A DNA stretch of 64,000 bases from a virus, in IMG/VR virus record IMGVR_UViG_3300013094_000040, positions 1-64,000 of that record. One strand, 5' to 3'. Below, piece by piece: positions 18,901-29,100 of the stretch. The notes below the pieces were generated by a model, which had not been told where the DNA came from, made no database searches, and saw only the letters and a list, made by a program, of their open reading frames with translations. Position 1 is the stretch's first letter; each line of letters opens with the position of its first letter. A program made the position numbers and the translations under genes.

Positions 18901-19247
18901 ATGCACTACTACAAGCTGCACAGGCCTATCTACAGGCCACTGGCAAGAAGATCATGATCAATAGTGCTTATCGTAGCGCAGAATACCAACAGGGATTATA
19001 TGACCGTTGGGTACAAGCAGGTGGACACATGCCCGATAAACCAACTGCAGGTGGTATCACTACACCAACTAATCCAAGAAGTTCCGCAAATTATCACGAC
19101 AGTCACGGAGATGGTGTAGCTATTGATAGCTCACAGTCCGAGTCAGTCAGTAACACTATCGATTTACCCAAATATGGCCTGCGTTGGGGCGGAACATTTA
19201 GAAGCCCAGATAGAGTCCATATTCAGTTAGCGGCATTTAAACCATAA
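15984..19247 (+). CDS. 5: Tail spike/hub protein, gp5-like, with several peptidoglycan-degrading domains
   Basis: The 1087-residue product begins with a gp5-type OB fold (about 28-110; GGRLRVWIPDFGG), passes through a beta-helix-like repeat region (about 270-420; GDINFYSDANVNIDSASSIN), and then carries wall-active modules. Residues about 520-680 look like a lysozyme/transglycosylase domain (HLETIGTMDPGITNSLGFTG then LIQFG). Residues about 755-900 contain a second lysozyme-like core with ELGYFESQW and GKYQFS. Residues about 965-1087 form an M15-type peptidase (SAYRS, then HGDGVAID with its HxxGxAxD zinc motif, and a final RVHIQ). T4 gp5 has 575 residues with one lysozyme. An AGGA site lies 7 bases before the ATG. 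The protein should pierce the outer membrane and open the wall. Confidence 0.85.
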   Translation: MPIDKVSRSKLPKWAARDTAAGQKFDTATYMGVVKDNKDPIRGGRLRVWIPDFGGDQTDEKFWQTVSYASPFFGATFVGDAVANNKFTTTNHTYGMWMVPPDINNQVLCTFVNGDPDRGFWFACVNPTLSHWMVPGIAAGNKVDTGNVSDIIGASITTGQSLPVVEYNDSEATAFTSTFFNNPKPVHEWQANILFQQGLDKDPVRGATSSTSQRESPSHVFGISTPGRAYGNDPAEDPEYGKKLADGTITEKDYAVFARKGGHTFVMDDGDVEGTDQLVRIRSAGGHEILMNDKEQTLYIINSAGSNWIELNQDGTMNIYNSGSFSVRSEGDINFYSDANVNIDSASSINFNAATSIKVTSADIGASATNSMLLYGASKMDVGTGGTLTTGAATTSIGSTGPINIAGTTLDLNSNPGSNNITGFNPQTSVFPDASYDTVTRQWASKPQQVTSIVTTLPTHEPYPRTPPGPIPTKTLAAKTCEIKNGQAPASYTLPPANGNKLDGGKVRGQPVPWTTDSAFLDKVKSVASSLNLNYMDMLACMHLETIGTMDPGITNSLGFTGLIQFGKPAATACGTTQESLRNMDRVTQCDYVLKYFQVNKLNQKAPNPRLVDIYLTILWPAAVGQALDKVIWSQNDKTAVFYNANHGFDTTKSGQITVQMVATSIDTHLAAVKQALANAGAKSESPPGQLQSGSGATVTDGSGKPINAGSANTGGQDVGLTQAAGKSVSGTCPPEWMNRKEAYDPPATIGTASPSFTQLQVKALHAELGYFESQWAYDKFTGTQIGKYQFSADELAGAGYIKPDAITQYQDGTLGNGESWSGKDKVNSQGDFVSAKQQQDIIQNNEFTDFYAALGANGGIVSSDDICTAAGMVFVAHMYRSADLALQWRKQGFVDNPPANIGKAGTPEDYFNHGRYAIDILAVNAQPSPADRGKPPNGSNLTGIDPNAVLAFAGSGSGTLSGFQQTSTAFQDALLQAAQAYLQATGKKIMINSAYRSAEYQQGLYDRWVQAGGHMPDKPTAGGITTPTNPRSSANYHDSHGDGVAIDSSQSESVSNTIDLPKYGLRWGGTFRSPDRVHIQLAAFKP

Positions 19248-19266
19248 AAACGGGATAAGTATATAC

Positions 19267-19647
19267 ATGGCTACAACATTATACAAAGGTTTTAGTACCG
19301 TTGATCGTTACAAAAAGTTTCGTCTTAGCGATATAAATTTGGTTAAACAAGATTTAATCAATCATTTTCGTATACGCAAAGGCGAAAAGCTCATGCAACC
19401 AAATTTTGGTACTATTATTTGGACCATGTTGTTTGAACCAATGACAGATGTAGTCCATCAAGCCATAGTAGCTGATGTAAAAACCATAGTTGGCTACGAT
19501 CCTCGCACTAAACTGTTAAACATTACAATCAACGAGTACGATCAAGGCATACAGATAGGTATAGACTTATTGTATATCCCTACTAATCAGACAACAGCAC
19601 TACAATTAAAGTTTGATGCACAGTCGGCTTCCCTCACCGCGCAGTAA
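19267..19647 (+). CDS. 25: Baseplate wedge protein gp25
   Basis: The 126-residue product matches the gp25/GpW family: an N-terminal strand and FRLSDINLVKQDLINHFRIRKGEKLMQPNFGTIIW, with the PNFGT block and an EPMTD helix typical of the family. T4 gp25 has 132 residues. In the baseplate it joins gp6 and gp53 in the wedge core and contacts the sheath initiator. The gene sits 19 bases behind the spike gene with GGGA before its start codon, and a late octamer follows before gp6. Despite the name of older annotations, it is structural, not a lysozyme. Confidence 0.93.
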   Translation: MATTLYKGFSTVDRYKKFRLSDINLVKQDLINHFRIRKGEKLMQPNFGTIIWTMLFEPMTDVVHQAIVADVKTIVGYDPRTKLLNITINEYDQGIQIGIDLLYIPTNQTTALQLKFDAQSASLTAQ

Positions 19648-19677
19648 CCTCGAATAATATACCCTGTTTTTAATTGT

Positions 19678-19685
19678 AATAAATA
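19678..19685 (+). promoter_or_regulatory. T4-type late promoter octamer before gp6
   Basis: AATAAATA on the plus strand, 21 bases before the gp6 ATG, followed by an AGGGA ribosome site. Confidence 0.6.
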
Positions 19686-19706
19686 CTCTATAAGGGATAT
19701 ATTCGC

Positions 19707-22700
19707 ATGGCTATAACAACACGTCAGACAAACTTATTGGTGAATCAAGACTGGACTACCCTGTACCAGAGCTTCAAAAACGCCGATTTCCAAAGCTATG
19801 ATTTTGAAACTATTCGCAAGTCAATGATTGACTATTTGCGTAATTATTATCCTGAAGATTTTAACGATTTTACAGAATCAAGTGAGTACGTAGCCCTAAT
19901 AGATCTAATTGCTTTCTTGGGACAGAGTTTAGCATTCCGCACAGACTTAAATGCTCGTGAAAATTTCTTTGACACAGCAGAACGCCGCGACAGCATACTT
20001 AAATTAGCCAGCCTAATTAATTATAATGCCAAACGTAATACCCCAGCATCGGGTTATTTAAAAATTGACAGCGTTACCACAACCGAATCAGTCTTTGACA
20101 GCAATGGATTAAACCTTGCTAATTTATTAATCAATTGGAATGATACCACAAACGAAGATTGGCAAGAACAATTTACTGCTATTTTCAATGCGGCCTTGGT
20201 CAACGGACAGGCCATTGGTAGCCCGGGGAATACACAGACTATTAATAATATTTTAACCAGCGAATATTCTGTTAATTTAGTTGGCGGAGTATTGCCTACA
20301 TATGGATTTAATGCGTTAATTGCCGGAAACAATACTGGCTTTGAAGCTGTCAGTGCTACCAGTGTTGGGCAGACGTATGTTTACGAAGCCAGTCCGGCAC
20401 CCAGTGGTAAATTTAATATTTTATATCAAAATGACAATTTAGGTAATGGTAGTATCAATACCGGTTACTTTGTTTATTTTAAACAAGGTGCATTAAACGC
20501 ACTTACTTTAAATTTACAACAAAGTTTACCTAATAGAAGTGTCAGCGTTAACTACGATAATATCAATGACACTGACGTCTGGTTATATCAATTAGACAAT
20601 AACGGCAACCCATCGACTATATGGTCCAGTGTTCCTGCTATTGCCGGTATCAACATCATTTATAATCAAAGTGTTAACCGTAACCTATATCAGATTAAAA
20701 CTCGTAGCAACGACCAAATTGATTTGGTATTTGGTGATGGCTCGTTTGCTAATATTCCACAGGGTAACTTTAAACTTTATTATCGTGTAAGCAACGGACA
20801 GAGTTATAAAATTACTCCAGATGAAATGCAAAACATTGTTATTCCATTGGCCTACGTTAGCAAAAATAATACTGTTGAAACATTAACCATCAGTGCCAGT
20901 TTAAATTATACTGTAACTAATTCCTCTACACGAGAACTAATTGACAGTATTCGTGTTAAAGCACCACAACAATACTATACACAAAATCGTATGATTACAG
21001 GAGAAGATTATAATCTTTTCCCATACACTAATTTTAATGACATTCTAAAAGTCAAGGCAGTTAATCGTACCAGTTCAGGTATTAGCCGATATTTAGACGT
21101 CTTGGATGTCACAGGAAAATATTCCAGCACCAACGTATTCTGTACAGACGGTATACTATATAGACAATCAACAGTACCAAGTTCAACATTTACATTTTCG
21201 TCTATTAACGATATCAATAATGTTATCTACAATACTGTCTTGCCAATTCTAAACAGCACAGAAGTAAAACATTTTTATTATGCTAATTTTACCAGATACA
21301 CACCACCGGGAGTTAATATCTGGGCACAAGAAACTGCCGATTCGGGTACCTGTACCGGTAATATTGTTGACTCTGGCAATGCTATTAGAAATGTTGGATA
21401 CGTAACCGGCAACGAATTAAAATATATTGTTACTGGAGCCCTACTAAGATTTAATGCAGGTAATGGCAAGTATTTTGATGCACAAAACATAATTAAAACT
21501 GGTACACCAAAATACGAGCACGATAAAACTTATATCTACGCCAGCGTAATCTCAACTGCAAACAGCAATACTATAACTGTAAGTCAGGTTATTCCTTCTG
21601 GAGCGGTATTAGACACTATTATTCCTGTGTTTAAAAATGATTTTACAAATTCAATATTTGTAAATCAAATGATTAATCTGATTCAAAGTTATAAAAACTT
21701 TGGTATTAGATATGACATGCCAAGTCAGAGTTGGATTATTATTCCTCCTGACTTTTTAAACCTTGGCGATTTCAGTTTAGATAGAACTGGTAATACAAGT
21801 ATACTTGGCTCTGACAGTTCATGGATTGTGGCATTTACCTACAACGGTATCAGCTACAATATAGCACATCGTAGCTTACAATACGTATTTGAAAGTGCTG
21901 CCGAAACACGTTTTTACTTTGATCCTAATGTCAAGGTATTTGATAGTAAAACTGGTTTAACAGTAATTGACCAAATTAACGTGCTTAAAACAAATACACA
22001 GGCTGACAGTTTAAACCCAATTGGGCATACACAGTCTTGGAAAATTTACAATAACATTGTTGCTTCCGACGGCTATATTGACAATACTCAAGTTTTAATT
22101 ACTTTCCCAAGTACTAACAACGACGGTATTCCAGACGACCCAGATTTGTTTGACAACATTGTTGATCCAATGGTAAATCCTAATAAGAAATATGTTTTCT
22201 TTGAAATAGTAAAATCAACAAACAGTAGCCAGGGTAATTTTTTAACTATGTCACCAGTTGATAATAGTACAGTGGTTACAGATTATGCAACAAAAACTAA
22301 CATATTAACTAATCAAAATCTTTACGTTAATGGTCAGTTATTCTATGCCACTGCTGAAAATGCCTTTTACACTTTGACAATTGATTCATCTAACGTAATA
22401 ACATTGACACTGGCTACTAATTATTCTGCAGAAGTAGGACGTCAACAGTTGTACTTCCAATACAGACATAACAGTCCAAACGATCGTCGTATCGATCCAA
22501 GTCCAAACAATATCATGGACTTGTATATCTTGACTACCGAATATTCTAATGCCTATTTGGCATGGATACAAGATACTACCGGGACTGTTACTGAGCCAAT
22601 GTTGCCAACAAATGATCAATTGAAATTGTCATATGGATCTGGTCCTAAGAGTTTAGAAAACTACAAGGCACTTAGCGACACAATCATTTACAACTCTGGA

Positions 22701-23096
22701 AAATACAAACCAGTCTTTGGTGACAAAGCAGATCCAAACCTACAGGCTACTTTTAAGATTGTTAAGAATCCTAATTTAACTATTAGTGACAACGATGTTA
22801 TTAGCCAGACTATTTCTGCTATTAATGCTTATTTTGCAACATCTAATTGGGACTTTGGTGAAACTTTCTATTTTAGTGAGTTAGCAACATATCTACATAA
22901 TAAATTGGCTCCAAACGTGGCCAGCGTTATTATTGTTCCTACAAACACAGACACAGCCTTTGGCGGACTAATGCAGATTAATGCTAACCCCGACGAAGTT
23001 ATCATTAGTTGTGCTACCGCTAAAAATGTACAAATTATCAGTGCAATTACAGCGGCGCAGATTAATCAAACACTGGCTGGAAATACTATTGTATAA
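19707..23096 (+). CDS. 6: Baseplate wedge protein gp6
   Basis: The 1129-residue product has the conserved gp6 N-terminus: FETIRKSMIDYLRNYYPEDF, SSEYVALIDLIAFLGQSLAFR, LNARENFFDTAERRDSILKLA and LINYNAKRNTPA. gp6 dimers form the iris ring of the baseplate, which opens when the tail contracts. T4 gp6 has 660 residues; here the middle part is about twice as long and beta-rich, as in other T4-like phages of aquatic hosts. The C-terminal part has DNDVISQTISAINAYFATSNWDFGETFYFSEL, the dimerisation-type end shared with the J family of baseplate proteins. It is preceded by its own late octamer and followed after 15 bases by the giant gene. Confidence 0.93.
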   Translation: MAITTRQTNLLVNQDWTTLYQSFKNADFQSYDFETIRKSMIDYLRNYYPEDFNDFTESSEYVALIDLIAFLGQSLAFRTDLNARENFFDTAERRDSILKLASLINYNAKRNTPASGYLKIDSVTTTESVFDSNGLNLANLLINWNDTTNEDWQEQFTAIFNAALVNGQAIGSPGNTQTINNILTSEYSVNLVGGVLPTYGFNALIAGNNTGFEAVSATSVGQTYVYEASPAPSGKFNILYQNDNLGNGSINTGYFVYFKQGALNALTLNLQQSLPNRSVSVNYDNINDTDVWLYQLDNNGNPSTIWSSVPAIAGINIIYNQSVNRNLYQIKTRSNDQIDLVFGDGSFANIPQGNFKLYYRVSNGQSYKITPDEMQNIVIPLAYVSKNNTVETLTISASLNYTVTNSSTRELIDSIRVKAPQQYYTQNRMITGEDYNLFPYTNFNDILKVKAVNRTSSGISRYLDVLDVTGKYSSTNVFCTDGILYRQSTVPSSTFTFSSINDINNVIYNTVLPILNSTEVKHFYYANFTRYTPPGVNIWAQETADSGTCTGNIVDSGNAIRNVGYVTGNELKYIVTGALLRFNAGNGKYFDAQNIIKTGTPKYEHDKTYIYASVISTANSNTITVSQVIPSGAVLDTIIPVFKNDFTNSIFVNQMINLIQSYKNFGIRYDMPSQSWIIIPPDFLNLGDFSLDRTGNTSILGSDSSWIVAFTYNGISYNIAHRSLQYVFESAAETRFYFDPNVKVFDSKTGLTVIDQINVLKTNTQADSLNPIGHTQSWKIYNNIVASDGYIDNTQVLITFPSTNNDGIPDDPDLFDNIVDPMVNPNKKYVFFEIVKSTNSSQGNFLTMSPVDNSTVVTDYATKTNILTNQNLYVNGQLFYATAENAFYTLTIDSSNVITLTLATNYSAEVGRQQLYFQYRHNSPNDRRIDPSPNNIMDLYILTTEYSNAYLAWIQDTTGTVTEPMLPTNDQLKLSYGSGPKSLENYKALSDTIIYNSGKYKPVFGDKADPNLQATFKIVKNPNLTISDNDVISQTISAINAYFATSNWDFGETFYFSELATYLHNKLAPNVASVIIVPTNTDTAFGGLMQINANPDEVIISCATAKNVQIISAITAAQINQTLAGNTIV

Positions 23097-23111
23097 TAAA
23101 CGGACCCTGTA

Positions 23112-26100
23112 ATGGCAGCTATAAAAACTATAAATTTTTTACCTGAAGTATTTAGAACTAATACTAATCAGAAATTTCTAAATGCTACATTGGACCAGTT
23201 GGTTACTCCACCGGACCTGAGAAAAGTTAATGCCTATATAGGTCGTAAGTTTGCGCCTACATTTAAAAGCACAGACAACTATCAACCTGAGCCAACTACT
23301 CTAAGACAAAATTATCAATTAGAACCAAGCGTAGTTGTTAAAGATAAAACAACTGGTGATATTAATTTCTTTAGTAGCTATGTTGATTTAATAAATCAAC
23401 TTAAACACGACGGTGCTTACACAGAAAATCAAAACAGATTATTCAAAAGCGAAACATACAGTTTTGATGGCCTATTTGATTTTGACAAGTTTGTAAACTT
23501 TAATCAATACTACTGGTTGCCTACTGGGCCCGACCCAGTGCAAGTGTTTGGATCGGGTGTTGAAGCACAAGCAACATATACAGTAACACGTGACCCAAGT
23601 ACAGGCAGTTATCATTTTACCGGATCCGGTGATGCTCCAAACCCAATATTACGTTTGGCACGCGGTGGTACATATAAATTTATAGTTAATCAGCCCGGCT
23701 ACCCATTTTGGATTCAAAGTAGTGTTGGAACTTCGGGTTTAAAAACAGGACAAAGTAATTTATCAAGCCGTGATGTATTGGGCGTTGATAACAATGGCGC
23801 AGAAGTTGGCACTATTACATTTAATGTTCCACAGACAACCGCGCAAGATTACTATGTCTATATGCCATTGGTAGCCACAGTCGATCTGGCTACGGATATT
23901 AGCTATACAAATATTCAGAATCATTTATTAAGCACAGTTGTACAAAATTATAAAGGCATTGACAATGTTATAAGTCAGCTGTCAAATAAAACATTGATAT
24001 TTGTAAACAAAGATATTGATGACGCATTGTGGACTGCCGAAGGATTGCTTGACCGTTATGGCTACGATGTCAGTGGCGGATTTGATGGTGGCGGAATGGT
24101 ACCAGCTGAGCAACGTCGCGGAGTATGGCGTTTACAGTTAATACCAATTGACGGCGATTACATTGTTAATTTAGTTCCCGACACAGCAGTTGGTGTTAAC
24201 CAAAGAGTCTTTGTTGCCGGCGGACAAACACATGCCGAAGAAACTTATTATCTAAATGCAGATTTTGGATACTATACATTAGTACCAAATATTACAGCAT
24301 CCTTGCCTACTATATTTTATCAAGATGGTGTGGGCAGTAAATTTGTAGGCGAAATTAATTTAGTTGATATCAATGATAATACTCTTAATGTTGACAAAGA
24401 TATTATTGGCGCTAAAAATTATACAAGTCCCAATGGCGTTTCATTTACCAATGGATTAAAGATTACATTTGATTCCAGTGCCAGTCCAATTGGTTATGCT
24501 GGCAATACCTATTATGTTGAAGGTGTCGGTACAGCTATTAAATTATTAAATGTTACTGATTTTATAACTCCTGAAACTTACGCAGACAATGGAATCACTA
24601 CTCCTGACTACATTACTGTTAATCGTGCCAGCCAGGATTTAAATCCTTGGTCTCGTAGCAATCGTTGGTTCCACATAGATGTTATTAAAGCTGTTGCTGC
24701 TTATAATAATGCTCCACCTACACTGGAGCAGAGATATCGTGCCAGCCGTGCTATTATTGAGTTTGAAGCTGACCTACAGTTATACAATTTTGGTCGCCAG
24801 GCAAAAACTCCGATTGATATTTTTGATAACACCATTACTGATGCTCGTAACTCTGTTGAACTTAATGATTACTTTGTTCTTGATGGGGTAGTTTTAAAAG
24901 ATGGTATGCGTGTGGTATTTGCCAACGACTTTGATCCTACAGTTAGAGGACAAATTTTCAATGTTAATTTATCCAGCATCAATGAACAAACTTTGGTTAC
25001 ATTGAGTCCTGCTGAAGATTCTTATGTTGCACCAAACAGTAATTTAATTGTATTACAGGGCAATACACATAGAGGTAAACAGTATTGGTATGATGGCTCT
25101 AATTGGATTGAAGGACAACAAAAAGTATCAGTAAATCAAACACCAATGTTTGATGTTGTTGACGGTAACGGGATCAGTCTTGGTGATTCTACAGCATACC
25201 CTGGTTCAACATTTGCTACTACTAAAAATAATCTTGGCACAGCCATTGGTGGGACACCAATCTTTTCTTATAAAGTTGGCACAGGAACTCCAGACCAAAT
25301 TTTAGGCTTTCCTTTAAGCTACAGAACATTTAATCAAGTTGGTGATATACAATTTGTTAACAACTTTGACAGCGATAAATTTAGTTATACCGGTGTTGTT
25401 GATCAAAATATTAACACCGCTGGAACTTTGCAGCAGAACAACAGCCTTACTGCTTATAACCTACGCAACGCCTGGCTAACTGCAACAGAAACCAGCAAGC
25501 AGTATCAGGTAATCAACGGCATATACGATGGTACAAATCCATACTTCCGAGTGGACGTGGTTCCTTATTCGGCTACCACAGTACCTTATATTAAAGTTTA
25601 TAAAAACTTTGCAGAGTTACCTCCAAGCAAATATCAATTAGGTAATGCCGGTGTTAATTATTACGTTCATGTAAAAGATTCTACAATGGTTGCAGGCGAC
25701 CAAATTGACATTGCAATCTATGGTAATAATGTTAGTGCATTGGGCTATTACCAAGTGCCTACAAACTTAGATTTTAACAGTGAAAATGCTAACTTTGATA
25801 CGTTAACTTTAGGACAACTACGTAACCACTTGGTATCGTTAGTGTCAAACAGTACACAGGTAACAGGTTCAGGTCTTGGCGAAAACAACCTAAGAGACGT
25901 ACCTATTAAAGCTCAAGGCGGTAATATTTTACAAAATGCCAGCCCAGTATTGTACAGTGAGTTATTCTTAGTTGACACAGATGCTAATTTTATAAAAGGT
26001 CTGGAATTAGCAAGACACAACTATGGCAGAATTAAAAATAAAATTTTAGAAACTGCAACAAACTTAAAATCAATAGTGTCAGCTGACATTCCTGGAACAT

Positions 26101-29100
26101 TAGATAAAATTTTACAAGGTATTAATAGCGTAAAAAATAATACGTTCCCGTGGTATTATTCTGACATGGTGCCCTATGGTCCATTGAAGAATGTGATTAC
26201 ATATACCGTAGTAAATGCTGAACAGTCAGACTACGAAATAACAAACATTTTCAGCGATACTCAATTAAGCAATCGTGCTGTATTAGTATACATTAATGAT
26301 ATACAACAAACTCTTGGCACAGATTATCAATTTGATACTACTCGTGCTGGTATTACATTCTTAAAAACATTAAACTATGGTGATGTAATTACCATTAACG
26401 AATATAATAATACCGATGGCAATTATATTCCAGAGACTCCAACTAAATTAGGTTTATATCCTAAATTTAAACCTGGTATCCTAATAGACAATACCTATCG
26501 CGAACCGGTAACAGTAATTCAAGGACACGACGGATCAATTACTCCGTCCTTTGGGGACTTCAGAGATCAATTGCTTTTAGAATTTGAATTACGCATTTAC
26601 AATAACATTAAAGTTGATCATGTTCGCAACACTGAGTTTTTATATAACTATTTGCCGGGTAAGTTTAGACGTTCTGACTACTCAAACAGAGAGTTTACTC
26701 AACTATTAACAAGAAGCTTCTTGCAATGGGCAGGTAGTAATAGAGTTGACTTTACAACTAATAGCTACTTTGAATCCTCGGATCCCTTTACCTGGAATTA
26801 CAGTAAATTTGTTGATACTGTAAACGGGGAAGCGTTACCAGGAACATGGCGAGCCATTTTTAATTATTTCTACGATACCGATCGTCCACATACACATCCG
26901 TGGGAAATGTTGGGAATAAGCGAAGAACCATCATGGTGGCAAGGACGTTATGGCCCTGCTCCATATACTGGCGGTAACCTTGTATTATGGAATGACTTAG
27001 CATTAGGTTATGTATGGAACAACGGAAGTCCATATACAGATCCAAGATTTGTCAGACCAAATCTATTGAACATTATACCAGTAGATGAAAATGGCATCTT
27101 ACGTTCGCCAACTTCATATATTGTTAAGAGTTTCAACAGTAATCAGGCCAATGGTAGTTATAATGTAGGACAACAAGGTCCAGTTGAAACAGCATGGCGT
27201 CGTAGCAGTGACTATCCTTATGCTGTACAAGAAGCCCTGGCATTGGCAGCACCAGCATACTACTTTGGTAGTTTAATGGATGTTACTCGTTACTATAAAA
27301 ATTCTGATCTTAATCAATTTGTATTAGCTGATACACTACAGCGTATCACTCCTTCGGCTGTGAGAATTAACGGCCAGCAAATTGACAATTCAACTTCATT
27401 TTACAGAGTAGCCGGTTATATTAACTGGATATCAGACTATCTACGAAGTATTGGTATTGATCCAGTGACAAAAATTACTGGATACCTAAACAATGTTTCT
27501 GTACAATTAGGCTATAAGATGGCCGGCTACAGCGATGCTTCTTTCTTAGAAGTATTGGCAGAACAAGCAAGTCCAACCAGTACAACTAATAGTATTGTTG
27601 TTCCTAACGAAAACTATAAAATACAACTTTATAAATCAACTCCAGTTCAGACTATAACTTATAGTGCTGTTATTGTTGAAAAGAGTGAAAACGGATATAC
27701 CGTAAGTGGATACGATACCAGCAATCCATATTTTACTATTATTCCAAGTTTGGCAAATAATAATGCCTATACTATAACAGCATTAAATGATGTTGGTGTC
27801 ATTTACAATGACTATCAAAAATATAAAGTTACTGTACCCTACGGATTTGAATTTAATAATAAACAACAGGTAGTTGATTTCTTAGTCAGCTACGAGCGTT
27901 TCTTGCGCGGTAGTGGTGTAGCATTCACTGACTTTGATTCAGATTTAAATCTACAGAGAGATTTTAAGTTAAGTGCTCAAGAGTTCTTAACCTGGAGTCA
28001 ACAAGGCTGGACTGTTGGTAGCGTATTAGTATTAAGTCCAATTTTATCACACTTAGTGGTTAATGTTCCATCCGGAGTAGTTGATCAAGTTGAAAATACT
28101 CCATTGGGAAGTCGTATTCTCGATACCGGTTATAATTTTATCAAATACAACGCCTTCTCGGTTACCAGAACGGATAATAATTTTACAGTAACCGCAATTA
28201 ACAATCAAACTATTGCCTTGGCTGTATTAGACGTAGTCGAATATGAACACGTATTAATTTTTGATAACATCACAGCATTTAATGACGTTATCTATGTACC
28301 AACATTGGGCAACAGACAATACCGTTTAAAACTTGTTGGACAAAAAACTGGCTCATGGACCGGTGCACTAAATCCACCTGGATTTATCTACAATAGTCCA
28401 AAGGTAGATGCATGGCAACCTGGCAAAGACTATGCCTTGGGTTCATTGGTAACTTATAAGAATTCTTATTATACCGCTACGCAGAGCTTAACAGCAACAA
28501 CTACATTCAATCCATCAGAGTGGCAGAATATCAGTAGCAATCAATTGCACACTGGTCTATTGCCAAACTTTAGCTATAACTCAGGCAAGGCACAAAGATT
28601 TAATAGTCTAACAGATCCTGAGTTGCAAGGCGACTTTTCAAGATTTGTGGGAACAGAAATTGGCTTCCGTCCACGCCAATACTTAACAAACTTTGGTATC
28701 GATATTCCAACACAGGCACAGTTTTATCAAGGTTATATCAGACAAAAGGGTACAATGAACTCGGTTACAGCCTTTACTGCTGCGGGTTTCAATGGTGTCA
28801 ATAGTACAATTAATCTATACGAAGAATGGGCTATGCGTGTTGGCGAGTATGGCGCATTACACAATAATCAGTTTGTCGAATTAGAATTAGTCGAAGGCAC
28901 ATTCAATGGCGATCCGGTAACATTTACGCTACTGCCAAACAATGTAGTTAATGTAGATCACACTATTAGTGTGTATCCTGCTAATTTATATCTAACCAGC
29001 GATACTTATAGCCCGTCAATTTTCCAAAATAGAGATGAGTCAAGTTTTTATGAAAACGATATATTAACAGCAGGCTATGTTAAAAAAGACGACATCGATA

